The position numbers and the translations under genes were made by a program. Under the pieces are notes generated by a model, which was not told the DNA's origin, made no database searches, and saw nothing but the letters and a program-made list of their open reading frames with translations. 64,000 bases of DNA, taken from positions 1-64,000 of the forward strand of contig JAOPJZ010000001.1 of assembly GCA_025517525.1 (NCBI GenBank). Direction: 5' to 3'. Shown here piece after piece: positions 1 through 8,868 of this stretch. The DNA is from Natronosalvus hydrolyticus (lineage in GTDB: Archaea; Halobacteriota; Halobacteria; Halobacteriales; Natrialbaceae). Each line of letters starts with the position of its first letter. Position 1 is the first letter of the stretch.

Positions 1-38
1 GACGATTCTAGCTCGGCCTCTCCAGGTGCCTCGATGCG

Positions 39-455
39 CTAAACTAGAACGGATGGCGCATCCTCACAACAGGTCTGGCATTGACTAAACGCTTCGCGGT
101 CTGCAAATCGCATCTCGAAATTCCAGCCTTCCGGTGATCCAGTCGCACCCAGTATCTGCCCGTCGTGTTCCAATATACACTGAAAAAGGTGATCCTGACT
201 CGCATCCCAGTCGAGCCTGAGCAGCGTCCGGTCGTCGAACACGTCCACCTCCGTGACGCTATTAACCGTTGGATAGCGCTCGACCGTATCGAAAAAGCCG
301 TTTCCGACCGGTTCGTAGACCCAGAAGAGCGGCACGGTGACGTCCCCACTCGGGACGAGCGTTTCGAGTTCGATTGCCGACGCATCCTCTATACTGAGAA
401 TTTGCCCGAGTTCAAAAGCATCGGATGGGATGCGAATCTCCGTTATTACACTCAT
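39..455 (-). CDS. truncated HTH_10 (bacterio-opsin activator-like) regulator, N-terminal domain only
   Basis: The 138-residue product aligns end to end with the N-terminal sensory domain of the divergent neighbour at 647-1291; both begin M-x-V-[IM]-E and share the spacing of the LGS/LGQ, PHE/PSG and FWV motifs. The HTH_10 DNA-binding domain is absent because the frame ends at a TAG (39-41). Read past this stop, the same frame continues with protein-like sequence (RIEAPGEAELES) to the window edge, which suggests a nonsense mutation in a once full-length regulator. The start at 455 is chosen by alignment with the neighbour. The ligand is unknown. Truncation by mutation is inference, since the rest lies outside the window. 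Confidence 0.6.
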   Translation of the reverse strand: MSVITEIRIPSDAFELGQILSIEDASAIELETLVPSGDVTVPLFWVYEPVGNGFFDTVERYPTVNSVTEVDVFDDRTLLRLDWDASQDHLFQCILEHDGQILGATGSPEGWNFEMRFADREAFSQCQTCCEDAPSVLV

Positions 456-646
456 GCTCGCTTGTTCGACTAGATTGCCCGGTCGTACAAAAGGAGATGA
501 CATGGTGTACCATGGATTCCCGGGTATCAAACGGCCTCCCCGCTCGCAGCATACACTATCCCGGCCAACAACTGTGCGTTGTCTCGTCTCGAAGCCATGA
601 TACACCACCCATGCCGGTTATTTGTCTGCTAGACGAAGGGTTTCGC
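456..646. promoter_or_regulatory. divergent promoter region between two related HTH_10 genes
   Basis: This 191-bp spacer separates two head-to-head paralogous regulator genes and must hold both promoters. It contains the short near-palindrome CATGGTGTACCATGG at about 502-516. I see no other clear operator. Open frames running through it come from start codons upstream of the aligned starts and are probably not translated. Confidence 0.4.
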
Positions 647-1291
647 ATGGCGACTGTGATGGAGTTTACGAGTCCGACAGCGGAGTTCCCACTGGGGAGT
701 GTGTTCGAGAACTTGCCGGGTGTGACAGTCGAACTGGAGCGGCTGATTCCACACGAGACGCTGATTATCCCGTACTTCTGGGTACGCGATGTGGAAACGG
801 AGGATATCGAAGCTGAGTTCGAACAACACGCCGGCGTGAGCAACATCCAAGTGGTCGATAACGTCGAAGACGAGTATCTCATGCGTGCCGAGTGGGAACA
901 GGAGTACTTCGGCATCCTGAGTGCGTTGGCAAAGGCCAACGTCGTCGTGCTCTCTGGAATCGGTACGAAAGACGAGTGGCGATTCGAGGTGCGCGGGGAG
1001 AGTCAGGAGACAATCGGCGAGTTTCGGGATTACTGTCAGGAAAACGATATCCCGATAACAATCACCGCCGTCCACGCAATGCTTCCGATCCAGGGCGAGG
1101 GCTACGAGTTGACTGAGACCCAACGCGAGGCACTGATATTGGCCTACGAGCGGGGCTACTTCAATACCCCACGCGAAGCGTCGCTTGAAGAAATCGCCGA
1201 CGAGCTCGACATCACCCAGCAATCACTTTCTTCACGCCTGCGACGCGGGCATCGACGCCTCATTGGAGCGACGCTCAGCAGTTCGGTGTGA
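647..1291 (+). CDS. HTH_10 family (bacterio-opsin activator-like) transcriptional regulator
   Basis: This 214-residue haloarchaeal regulator has an N-terminal sensory-like domain (about 1-145) followed by an HTH_10 helix-turn-helix (about 155-206: LTETQREAL, then EIADELDITQQSLSSRLRRG). It resembles the C-terminal part of Bat-type activators but lacks PAS or GAF domains. The start at 647 is chosen because its first residues align with the paralogue at 39-455; the longer upstream frame is not conserved. It probably acts as a DNA-binding regulator. The target is not visible, but the divergent paralogue suggests a duplicated pair. The family assignment is firm; the ligand and regulon are unknown. 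Confidence 0.85.
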   Translation: MATVMEFTSPTAEFPLGSVFENLPGVTVELERLIPHETLIIPYFWVRDVETEDIEAEFEQHAGVSNIQVVDNVEDEYLMRAEWEQEYFGILSALAKANVVVLSGIGTKDEWRFEVRGESQETIGEFRDYCQENDIPITITAVHAMLPIQGEGYELTETQREALILAYERGYFNTPREASLEEIADELDITQQSLSSRLRRGHRRLIGATLSSSV

Positions 1292-1375
1292 TCGTTCGGA
1301 GTGTGACTTACTTATAAACCTGCTGTATTATCAGTACTCCTGTTGAACCGACTCAGACGGCTAGAATCAGGCTAG

Positions 1376-1726
1376 ATGGGTACAACGATATCTGGGGTTG
1401 GAGTCGAAGCGGTTGAGTACGCTCAGGAATCTGGGACTGTTCGCACCCAGTTCGATCAGGAGAAGACACCAGCGAGTCTGGCTGTTATCGCAACGCTGGC
1501 CGACGTAATGGATACTGATCCTGTAGAACTCGACCCGCTCCATTCCACTGTTGACGCCGACGAATTAGATGCGCTCGTCTGCGTTCGCAACGGGGCAAAC
1601 GGGGATACCCACGCTGCATTCACGCACGAGGGGCACGCAATAACCGTACACAGCTACGGTGTGGTCACTATCACACCAGAACATGAACTCACAGTGGAGA
1701 AACCAAAAGGTGGGGCGGGAAGATGA
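1376..1726 (+). CDS. HalOD1 output-domain protein
   Basis: The 116-residue product carries the haloarchaeal output domain HalOD1: a central block around residues 32-68 (SLAVIATLADVMDTDPVEL, then D-x-DELDALV) and a C-terminal beta segment ending HAITVHSYGVVTITP. HalOD1 proteins are small and stand-alone, and are thought to act in signalling or regulation; no activity is established. An in-frame TAG lies directly before the ATG, which fixes the start. The stop overlaps the start of the next gene (ATGA), so the two are probably translationally coupled. Confidence 0.75.
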   Translation: MGTTISGVGVEAVEYAQESGTVRTQFDQEKTPASLAVIATLADVMDTDPVELDPLHSTVDADELDALVCVRNGANGDTHAAFTHEGHAITVHSYGVVTITPEHELTVEKPKGGAGR

Positions 1727-1908
1727 CGTCTGAGGAGACCTCGCTTGCGTCGAAGGAAGAATTAAACGCGGAGCTGAAAGCCCTCCTTCGCAGGGCCTAC
1801 GAGAGTGGAATCGATGTGGAAGGCGGATTCGAATGTCGGAATGGGGTCGAACATCCTGACTGGGACGTGATCGTCACAGAAGTCGAAAAGAACGAGCATT
1901 CGGAGTGA
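1723..1908 (+). CDS. small haloarchaeal protein coupled to the HalOD1 gene
   Basis: This 61-residue acidic protein starts in a 4-bp ATGA overlap with the HalOD1 gene, typical of a two-gene operon. It begins with a charged helical region (EELNAELKALLRRAYESGIDVEGG) and ends with a motif built around the tripeptide HPDWDV. Similar short proteins accompany HalOD1 or regulator genes in haloarchaea. I do not recognise a function. Confidence 0.6.
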   Translation: MTSEETSLASKEELNAELKALLRRAYESGIDVEGGFECRNGVEHPDWDVIVTEVEKNEHSE

Positions 1909-1950
1909 ACGACTTCGAGTGTGGCCGGATCGGTAGCAACTACTTGACCT

Positions 1951-2232
1951 GTGAGTGACGAACGCGGTAACCGAGATCGCATCAAACGGGTACTCTCAGC
2001 GCAACAGCGGCGAGTATTACGTGCGCTCCTCGACGAGAGTTCGATATCTGCTGACCCGATTCTTCGTAAGGGAGATACTCTCAACTCCGGGGAGTACCTC
2101 ACAATTTGTTACGAACTCCATCACGTCCTACTTCCCGAATTATCGGATGAAGGGTTCATCGAGTTCGACAGGTTCGAAGACAAGGTACGGCGAGGAATGA
2201 AATTCGACGAGGTACGTCGGTTTCTTGAATAG
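1951..2232 (+). CDS. DUF7344-like winged-helix small protein, possibly shortened
   Basis: The 93-residue product uses a GTG start at 1951. The core (about 15-80) has the LSAQQRRVLRALLDE helix and the LHHVLLPELSDEGFIEFD wing typical of haloarchaeal DUF7344 winged-helix proteins, which may bind DNA. The frame stops at TAG 2230-2232. The same frame then reads IDDDYDE to a TAA at 2254-2256, so the natural end may have been seven codons further on. It lies 42 bp after the preceding small gene and could belong to the same transcript. The domain call is moderately sure; no target is known. Confidence 0.6.
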   Translation: MSDERGNRDRIKRVLSAQQRRVLRALLDESSISADPILRKGDTLNSGEYLTICYELHHVLLPELSDEGFIEFDRFEDKVRRGMKFDEVRRFLE

Positions 2233-2553
2233 ATCGATGACGACTATGACGAGTAACCTGGTCCTGTAATCGATTTGCTGCTGAATGCGCGCTTTGGGCT
2301 TGCACGACTACTTGAACAACTATCAGAACTGGTAGAACCCTCTGCGATCGATACGCACGCATACATAACGGATTCTTCGTCGTTGAGTGTCTGAAACGAA
2401 CAGTGTTCGGCTGCTGCATCCACACTCTGTATGTAGCAGGCAGCTTTTGGCATATTCCGGATAGATGGCCCCTTCGGTAACTGATTACTCTATACTAACC
2501 GTTTATCCGTGGCCGTATTGTGGGTATGAGAACTATTCTATGACACCCTCATC
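2233..2553. other. intergenic region without a convincing gene
   Basis: These 321 bp lie between converging genes. In the frame of the upstream gene, about 2257-2391 encodes a protein-like stretch (IDLLLNARFGLARLLEQLS) without an ATG or GTG, bounded by stops; it could be a decayed coding remnant. A minus-strand frame at 2244-2453 is poor in typical haloarchaeal composition and was not accepted. Base composition is more AT-rich than the surrounding genes, especially 2460-2540. Confidence 0.3.
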
Positions 2554-3576
2554 TCAGCCGGTAAACTCGACGGCTTTCACGTCGTCGATCCCTGCTCGTC
2601 GTACCACCGCCCGAACCGGGTCACGAACGCCCTCGAGGTTCGGCGACTCGCCATCGAGCACCAGGACGCGAGCCGCCTTGCCCGCCTCGAGCGAGCCGTA
2701 CTCGAGGTCGAGCAGGTCGGCTCCGTTGACAGTTGCCATCTTAAGGACTTCTCGCGCGGGAACGTCGCTCAATTTTGCGAGGAACTCCATCTCGCGGAAC
2801 ATCGACGGCGAGTTCAACATCACGTTGTCGGTACCCAGCGCGAGTGTCGTTCGCTCGAGGAGGTCCGAAACCGGGGGGAACCCGACCCCAGTCACCAGGT
2901 TCGAACGAGGACAGAGCACCACTGGGACGCCTTGCTCCTCGATTCGCTCGAGGTGGTGGGCTTCGGGATGGACGACGTGAATCAGAAACGCCGGGTCGAG
3001 GTCCAACGCCGGGTCGAGGTCGCTCGGGTCGCCTTCGCCGGCGTGGATGGCGAACGGTTTGCCAGCCTCCCGGGTCGCCGCTCGCTCGCGGTCGAAGGTA
3101 TCGTCGTTGGCCCCGCTGGCTCCGAATCCGTCGCCGGCTTCCATCGCTTCGAGTGACTCGCGAGCGAACGCGTGGGCGTCGATCGATCGTCCAGCGGCCG
3201 CCTCACGGAGGGTTTCGACGCCTGCAACGCCCCCCTCGCGAAAGTCGAAACAGGCTGCCGTCCCGCCGCGTTCCATGTACTCGAGGGAGGTCCCCATCGC
3301 CGACACCAACTCCTCGTGACTGGCAGCGCGAAGCAAGCGATGTTTCAGGCCGTCGGGTGGGGCGACCAGCTCCTCGAGCGAGAGGCCGCCACCGGCTTCC
3401 TTGGCAATCGAGTCGCCGATGTGCGTGTGGGCGTTGATGAACGCCGGAAGAACGATGTCGTCGCTGTCGACCGGCGTCTCTTCGATTGCCTCGATGCGAC
3501 CGTCATCGCCGATAACGAGCCGTCCCTCGCATGGCTCGAGGCTCGGCCCCTGCAGGATGGTTCCGGTGTACTCCAT
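2554..3576 (-). CDS. amidohydrolase family protein
   Basis: This 340-residue metal-dependent hydrolase has the amidohydrolase TIM-barrel signature: HTH at 50-52 in the FINAHTHIGDS motif, a later metal His in FAIHAGEG (H178), histidines near 200-203, and the conserved Asp in LALGTDN (D250). The N- and C-terminal strands form the usual beta-sandwich (C-terminal GKAARVLVLD). The family includes cytosine/guanine deaminases and chlorohydrolases such as MtaD. At 340 residues it is shorter than typical deaminases (about 430), so the substrate cannot be named. It is transcribed alone, 109 bp from the HD-domain gene on the same strand. Confidence 0.8.
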   Translation of the reverse strand: MEYTGTILQGPSLEPCEGRLVIGDDGRIEAIEETPVDSDDIVLPAFINAHTHIGDSIAKEAGGGLSLEELVAPPDGLKHRLLRAASHEELVSAMGTSLEYMERGGTAACFDFREGGVAGVETLREAAAGRSIDAHAFARESLEAMEAGDGFGASGANDDTFDRERAATREAGKPFAIHAGEGDPSDLDPALDLDPAFLIHVVHPEAHHLERIEEQGVPVVLCPRSNLVTGVGFPPVSDLLERTTLALGTDNVMLNSPSMFREMEFLAKLSDVPAREVLKMATVNGADLLDLEYGSLEAGKAARVLVLDGESPNLEGVRDPVRAVVRRAGIDDVKAVEFTG

Positions 3577-3685
3577 ACCCAGCGTTTGTGACTCGAGGGC
3601 TTGAACGTTGGTCGTTTGTATTCGAGGCTGGCACGACCGCGCTCGAAACGCTCCACAATCGTGCTCGAGACCACGACCGTCCCTA

Positions 3686-4912
3686 TCAATCGCTGAACTG
3701 ATCGAGCGTTGCGTACAATCCGTCCCGAACCTCGGTGACGAGTGGCCCGTCGATGTCGAGTCCCAGCACGTCGACGGCAGCGTTCCCGACGGCCTTGGTG
3801 ACGGAGGCTGGAGAGTACACGCCGAGTCGCCACTGGGAGTACTGAGCGGAGCGGAGGGCGTCGACTAGCGGGGATTGGCGACCGAGTTGGCGCACCTCGC
3901 CGTTAACCAGTACGCGCGTCGTCGACTCCTTCATCGACGGGCGGGAGGGCACGTCGATGATCACGTCGGTTTCATCGACCCCGGCGTCCGCGGCGATTTC
4001 ACGTTCGAACTCGCGAATATTCGCGTGGTCGGCCTCGATAATTCCGCCGGGAACGTCGTCAATTTCGGCCCAGACGGCACGCTTGTACAGGTTTCGGTGA
4101 TCGAGCCGTTCGGAAAACTCGGCGGTGGCCTCACTCGAGCGTAACGCCGCAATCAGGTCGTGGTCGTCCATCCGCTGGAGGTCCCTTGCATCGGCAATCT
4201 CGGCCTCGAGTAGCTGTTCGCCGGCTCGCCGCAACATGGCTTTGCTGATGCGGGCGACGCTGTGGCTGTAGACGGTAGGATTCATCAATGCACGCGCGAC
4301 GAGCAGGCTTTCGGCGGTCTGGACGTTGCCCTCGGCGAGGACGAGTTCGCCGTCGACGAATCGGAGTTCGCGCACGAGTCGCCCGTGGTCGATGGTGCCG
4401 TAGGGAACGCCGGTGTGGTGGGCGTCGCGCACGAGGTAATCCATCCGGTCGACGTCGAGTTCGCCCGAAACGATCTGTCCAAAACGGCCCTCGCCGGCGA
4501 CGATGTTGGCGACCCTGTCTGGATCGAGGTCGTGATCGCGGAGGACGTCCCCGACGTCGCCTGTCGCCAGCAGGTCGTGGACGTCGTCGTGATACCGGCC
4601 GGTTTTTCGGTGGGTGAGCTCTTCGAGGTTGTGGCTAAAGGGGCCGTGGCCGACGTCGTGGAGCAACGCGGCGGCCTGGATGCGTTTGGCCTCGCGACCC
4701 TCGATACCGAGGTGTTCGAGTGCCTGGCAGGCCAGGTGATAGACGCCGAGGCTGTGTTCGAAACGGGTGTGATTCGCGGAGGGGTAGACCAGCGAGACGG
4801 TTCCCAACTGGGCGATGTGGCGCAATCGCTGGACGGCAGGCGTATCGAGGAGATCTCGTGCGACGCCGTCGACCACGATGTGGTCGTGGACGCTATCCTT
4901 GATGGTTTTCAT
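3686..4912 (-). CDS. HD-domain phosphohydrolase, SAMHD1/dGTPase-like
   Basis: The 408-residue protein has an HD domain with the metal-binding set H53 (TRFEHSLG), H85-D86 (LLHDVGHGPFSH) and a downstream Asp in DVDRMDYLVRDAHHTG. This arrangement is typical of the SAMHD1/dGTP triphosphohydrolase-like group (COG1078). The C-terminal third is an accessory region. Members hydrolyse dNTPs or other nucleotides; the substrate here is not determined. The start MKTIKDSVHDHI matches the family N-terminus. It is probably transcribed from its own promoter. Confidence 0.85.
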   Translation of the reverse strand: MKTIKDSVHDHIVVDGVARDLLDTPAVQRLRHIAQLGTVSLVYPSANHTRFEHSLGVYHLACQALEHLGIEGREAKRIQAAALLHDVGHGPFSHNLEELTHRKTGRYHDDVHDLLATGDVGDVLRDHDLDPDRVANIVAGEGRFGQIVSGELDVDRMDYLVRDAHHTGVPYGTIDHGRLVRELRFVDGELVLAEGNVQTAESLLVARALMNPTVYSHSVARISKAMLRRAGEQLLEAEIADARDLQRMDDHDLIAALRSSEATAEFSERLDHRNLYKRAVWAEIDDVPGGIIEADHANIREFEREIAADAGVDETDVIIDVPSRPSMKESTTRVLVNGEVRQLGRQSPLVDALRSAQYSQWRLGVYSPASVTKAVGNAAVDVLGLDIDGPLVTEVRDGLYATLDQFSD

Positions 4913-4994
4913 ACCCGCGAATTTGTCGTTATGCTACAAAAAGCGTCGGACCCTGTTCGCGTCTCCGGCGGACCCGACTCGCCTCTTCGGCCGA

Positions 4995-5204
4995 TCAGGA
5001 TTCGTCGCCTTCGACGGCCATCTCGAGGATTTTCGGCGTGACGATGGCGTCGAGGACGGCGATACCGAGGACGATGTACATCAGCATTCCCTCGAGGAAG
5101 AATACGGCGATGAAGACGAGAAGTGCGGCACCGCCGATGCCGACGCCGTGGCGCACCATCGGATTCTCGAGCGGCGAGTCCTGAGCTGATCGCGTCTGTG
5201 ACAT
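4995..5204 (-). CDS. small two-helix membrane protein
   Basis: This 69-residue protein has hydrophobic segments around residues 20-37 and 38-55 (GGAALLVFIAVFFLEGM, then LMYIVLGIAVLDAIVTP), likely a helical hairpin in the membrane. A longer upstream frame exists, but MSQTRSAQ at 5204 is the more natural start. It lies between the HD-domain gene and divergent purL. It looks like a conserved haloarchaeal protein of unknown function. Confidence 0.6.
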   Translation of the reverse strand: MSQTRSAQDSPLENPMVRHGVGIGGAALLVFIAVFFLEGMLMYIVLGIAVLDAIVTPKILEMAVEGDES

Positions 5205-5361
5205 TATCCAAAACTGATCGTAAGGTGAATAAAATAGTGTCGATAAATCGTACAGAAGCCGGTGCATTCATCCTGGAAGCAGCCACAGTGCAGCCGGGTT
5301 TCTGGCTCGAGGGTGTATCGGTCACTCCCTCGAGTATTCACAAACGTGCATATAGAAACCC

Positions 5362-5392
5362 CTTTTAGGCCCGGCTTTCACCACTTAGGTGA
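5362..5392 (+). promoter_or_regulatory. purL promoter: TATA-like box and GGTGA before the start
   Basis: A TTTTAGG element at 5363-5369 sits about 25-30 nt before the purL ATG, the spacing expected for a near-leaderless haloarchaeal transcript. A second AT-rich element (CATATAGA, about 5349-5356) lies further upstream. GGTGA directly before the ATG could also pair with 16S rRNA. Confidence 0.4.
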
Positions 5393-7609
5393 ATGAGTGA
5401 AGCCGATTCGGACCACGAACTGATCGTCGCGGAACTGGGGCGTGAGCCAACCCCGGCCGAGGCGGCGCTGTTCGAGAACCTCTGGAGCGAACACTGTGCG
5501 TATCGGTCCTCGAGACCCCTGCTGTCTGCCTTCGAGAGCGAGGGCGAACAGGTCGTTGTCGGACCAGGTGACGATGCGGCGGTCGTCGCGCTCCCATCGT
5601 ACGATGACACGAGTGCGGGAGACCGCGATATTCCCGAAGCGGGCAGCAACTCGGATGTCTACATTACGCTGGGTATCGAGAGCCACAACCACCCATCCTA
5701 CGTCGACCCGTTCGACGGGGCGGCAACGGGCGTTGGCGGTATCGTCCGGGACACCCTCTCGATGGGCGCGTATCCGATTGCGCTCACCGACAGCCTCTAT
5801 TTCGGCTCGTTCGACCGCGAACACTCCCGATACCTGTTCGAGGGCGTCGTCGACGGTATCAGCCACTACGGCAACTGCATCGGCGTGCCGACGGTTGGCG
5901 GGAGCGTGGACTTCCACCCTGACTACGAGGGGAACCCGCTGGTGAACGTCGCCTGTGTCGGCCTGTTGAACGAGGATCGACTCGTCACCGCCGTTGCCCA
6001 GGAGCCGGGCAACAAACTCGTGCTCGTGGGCAACGCGACCGGTCGGGACGGCCTCGGAGGGGCGAGTTTCGCGAGCGAAGACCTGGCCGAAGACGCCGAA
6101 ACCGAAGACCGTCCGGCCGTGCAGGTGGGCGACCCGTACGCCGAAAAGCTGCTGATCGAGGCCAACGAGCAACTGATCGACGAGGGCCTGATCGAGTCGG
6201 CTCGCGACCTCGGGGCTGCGGGCCTCGGCGGTGCCTCGAGCGAACTCGTCGCCAAAGGCGGTCTCGGTGCCCACATCGAACTCGAGCGAGTTCACCAGCG
6301 CGAGCCGAATATGACGCCCCTCGAGATTCTGCTGGCCGAATCCCAGGAACGGATGTGTTACGAGGTCGAACCCGACAACGTCGACCGCGTCCGGGAAATC
6401 GCCGACCGCTTCGATCTGGGCTGTTCGGTTATCGGCGACGTGACCGACGGGAACTACGTCTGTACGTTCAAGGAGGACGAGCAAGACGAAAGCGAACGCC
6501 AAACCGTCGTCGACGTCGACGCGGAGTTCCTCGGCGAGGGTGCGCCGATGAACGACTTGCCCTGGAACGAGCCCGCCGAAGCCGGCACCGAGTTGCCGGA
6601 GTTCGACCTCGAGACGGCTTTCGACGCCGTCGTTGGCTCGCCGAACACCGCCTCGAAACGCTGGGTCTACCGGCAATACGACCACGAAGTCGGCGTGCGA
6701 ACGAGCGTCCCGCCTGGCGACGACGCCGCGCTCATTGCAATCCGAGAGGCGGAGTGCGGCCTCGCGATCGCTGCGGGCGCAGCACCCAACTGGACCGCGG
6801 CGAACCCGGAAGCCGGTGCTCGTGCCGTTGCGCTCGAGAACGCGACGAACCTGGCCGTGAAGGGGGCGACACCGCTGGCTGCCGTGGACTGTCTCAACGG
6901 TGGAAATCCCGAAAAGCCGGACGTGTACGGCGGCTTCAAAGGCATCGTAGACGGCCTTGCCGGGATGTGTGCGGAGCTGTCGGTTCCCATCGTCGGCGGG
7001 AACGTCTCGCTGTACAACGACTCGGTGAGTGGCCCGATTCCGCCGACGCCGACCCTCGCGATGGTCGGAACGAAAGCCAGCTACGAAGCTCCACCGCTTG
7101 CCGCGACGGCAGACGAGGATGCGACGCTCTTGCTCGTTGGCGACGACGCCCTCGAGGCCGATTCGTTCGCCCTCGGTGGCTCGGAGTACCTGGTCCAGCA
7201 GGATGGGACCGACCGGTTCCCGACGCTTCCCGAGAACGCACCGGCCCGACTCGAGGCACTCGAAACGGTCGCCAACGACGACTCGACGCTCGCGACTCAC
7301 GACGTCAGCCACGGCGGGTTGGCGGTTTCACTCGCCGAGATGGTGACCGAGACGGCCGGACTCGCCGTTTCTATCGAGACCGACAGCCCCGCTGGGGCAC
7401 TGTTCCACGAGACGCCCGGACGTGCGCTCGTGCTGACGACCGATCCCGAGTCCGTTCGAGCGACGTTTGACGGCGTTGCTCCAGTCGCGTCGATCGGTGC
7501 GACGACGACGGACGGCACGCTATCGGTCACGGTCGGGGAGGACACACTCGAGCGAACTGCGGGGGAAATTTCCGAGCGCCGGTCGGTCATCGAAGCCGAA
7601 CTCGAGTAG
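5393..7609 (+). CDS. purL: phosphoribosylformylglycinamidine synthase subunit PurL
   Basis: This 738-residue protein is the small type of PurL. It catalyses ATP-dependent amination of FGAR to FGAM in purine synthesis, working with PurQ and PurS, which are not in the window. Visible features are the N-terminal [15 protein letters not shown] block, the [20 protein letters not shown] active-site segment, and two AIRS-like halves; the second half begins near residue 420 ([10 protein letters not shown]). Length and motifs match archaeal and Bacillus-type PurL. It is monocistronic here. Confidence 0.95.
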   Translation: MSEADSDHELIVAELGREPTPAEAALFENLWSEHCAYRSSRPLLSAFESEGEQVVVGPGDDAAVVALPSYDDTSAGDRDIPEAGSNSDVYITLGIESHNHPSYVDPFDGAATGVGGIVRDTLSMGAYPIALTDSLYFGSFDREHSRYLFEGVVDGISHYGNCIGVPTVGGSVDFHPDYEGNPLVNVACVGLLNEDRLVTAVAQEPGNKLVLVGNATGRDGLGGASFASEDLAEDAETEDRPAVQVGDPYAEKLLIEANEQLIDEGLIESARDLGAAGLGGASSELVAKGGLGAHIELERVHQREPNMTPLEILLAESQERMCYEVEPDNVDRVREIADRFDLGCSVIGDVTDGNYVCTFKEDEQDESERQTVVDVDAEFLGEGAPMNDLPWNEPAEAGTELPEFDLETAFDAVVGSPNTASKRWVYRQYDHEVGVRTSVPPGDDAALIAIREAECGLAIAAGAAPNWTAANPEAGARAVALENATNLAVKGATPLAAVDCLNGGNPEKPDVYGGFKGIVDGLAGMCAELSVPIVGGNVSLYNDSVSGPIPPTPTLAMVGTKASYEAPPLAATADEDATLLLVGDDALEADSFALGGSEYLVQQDGTDRFPTLPENAPARLEALETVANDDSTLATHDVSHGGLAVSLAEMVTETAGLAVSIETDSPAGALFHETPGRALVLTTDPESVRATFDGVAPVASIGATTTDGTLSVTVGEDTLERTAGEISERRSVIEAELE

Positions 7610-7740
7610 CGCGTTCGCTCGTCACTCGTTCGAGTCCACGTCTTGGCGAGATGAACTTTTTACAACGGTAAAATCGCCCGATATCTTCATATGGCTTCGT
7701 GAGAACGAATCTGTTACCAGAGTATACTGGGGAAGCCCTA

Positions 7741-8325
7741 ATGTCTACGGATCTACATGTACTAGTCGTCGAAGACGAACCCGATCTGGCGAATCTATAC
7801 GCCGCCTGGCTGGACAGCCGCTGCTCGGTCGAGACGGTCTATGACGGGAACGAAGCGCTCGAATCGATCGACGAATCGATCGACATCGTCCTTCTCGACC
7901 GTCGAATGCCGGGCCTATCGGGTGATACGGTGCTCGGAACTATTCGCGAACGCAACCTCGATTGCCGGGTTGCGATGGTGACCGCTGTCGAACCGGATTT
8001 CGATATTATCGGTATGGGATTCGACGACTATCTGGTCAAACCCGTCTCGAAAGACGAACTGACGACGATTATCGACCAGTTACTGTTGCGTTCGACCTAC
8101 GACGAGCAACTCCAGGAGTTCTTCGCACTCGCGTCGAAAAAGGCGCTGCTCGACGCCCAGAAAACACAGGCCGAACGCAACTCGAGCCAGGAGTACGCCG
8201 TCCTCGAGGATCGTCTGGCTGTCCTACGAAGCCAGGTCGACGAAACGATGACCGAACTGCTCGATCAGGACGTGTATCATCGACTCTGTCAGGACATTAC
8301 CCGCGAATCTATTTTTTCGAAATAG
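7741..8325 (+). CDS. response regulator with HalX domain
   Basis: The 194-residue protein has a receiver domain (about 5-115) with acidic pocket E11-D12, phospho-acceptor D53 (IVLLDRRMPG) and K100 (DDYLVKPVS), then a C-terminal HalX domain (about 125-190) of helical, Glu-rich sequence. HalX regulators are common orphan regulators in haloarchaea and normally receive phosphate from histidine kinases; the kinase at 45134 is not adjacent, so the partner is unknown. The start at 7741 is chosen because it directly precedes the first beta strand (LHVLVVEDE). The 3' end overlaps the convergent DUF3054 gene by 17 bp. Confidence 0.88.
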   Translation: MSTDLHVLVVEDEPDLANLYAAWLDSRCSVETVYDGNEALESIDESIDIVLLDRRMPGLSGDTVLGTIRERNLDCRVAMVTAVEPDFDIIGMGFDDYLVKPVSKDELTTIIDQLLLRSTYDEQLQEFFALASKKALLDAQKTQAERNSSQEYAVLEDRLAVLRSQVDETMTELLDQDVYHRLCQDITRESIFSK

Positions 8326-8707
8326 CGGTATTCACCAGTCGCCAGGCGACGAGGACGACCAGTCCGGTTCCGGTCATCACCAGCGGGAACGGCCACGCGG
8401 TGCCGCCCGTAAAGAACGGAGCCGAGCGAACGAGCAGTCCGACGTTTGCAGCGGCGAGCCAGGCCACGAGCGTTACTCGAGCGGCCGCTCGGGGCGACGT
8501 GAGCGTGTTTCGAGCGTACGCGCCGGCCGGAATCGAGAGCAAGAGCCAGCCGAGGAGGAACGGAATCGCGGTCTCGATGGTCTCGAGTGGCTGGCCGAGG
8601 ATCGGGTAGCCGTGGTGGGCACGCCCGGCGATTGCCAGCGCTGCGATGAGCAGTCCGTCGACGGCGGCGACCAGCAGGCGGTCGGTGTCTTCGGTGAATC
8701 GACCCAT
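8309..8707 (-). CDS. DUF3054 family membrane protein
   Basis: The 132-residue protein has about four transmembrane helices (segments near 10-30, 45-65, 75-95 and 108-128). It carries features of DUF3054: the AVDGLLIAALAIAGRAHHG start, ETAIPFLLGWLL in the middle and a GLLVRSAPFF motif. It is an integral membrane protein of unknown role found in actinobacteria and haloarchaea. The start is placed at MGRFTED; an upstream ATG would add ten residues. Confidence 0.7.
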   Translation of the reverse strand: MGRFTEDTDRLLVAAVDGLLIAALAIAGRAHHGYPILGQPLETIETAIPFLLGWLLLSIPAGAYARNTLTSPRAAARVTLVAWLAAANVGLLVRSAPFFTGGTAWPFPLVMTGTGLVVLVAWRLVNTAISKK

Positions 8708-8868
8708 ACTCGTTGCGAGCCCGATGAGTGTGACCATGTTCGCCCATTTGTGGCGGTTGTAAAAGCGTTGTATATTGGATTCGGGACGTGGCGCTGGTGC
8801 CTTCCGGCTGCCACTTTGATACTCCGGAGGGGAGGACTAATATAGGTCGAATACGAACGCATTGACAG

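Noticed and set aside
2244-2453. Small minus-strand frame of 69 residues
   Set aside because: Ser/Cys-rich with no haloarchaeal acidic bias and no homologous look.
5378-7312. 644-residue minus-strand open frame
   Set aside because: It lies entirely antisense to purL, which has strong family motifs; the frame is a shadow of GC-rich codon usage.
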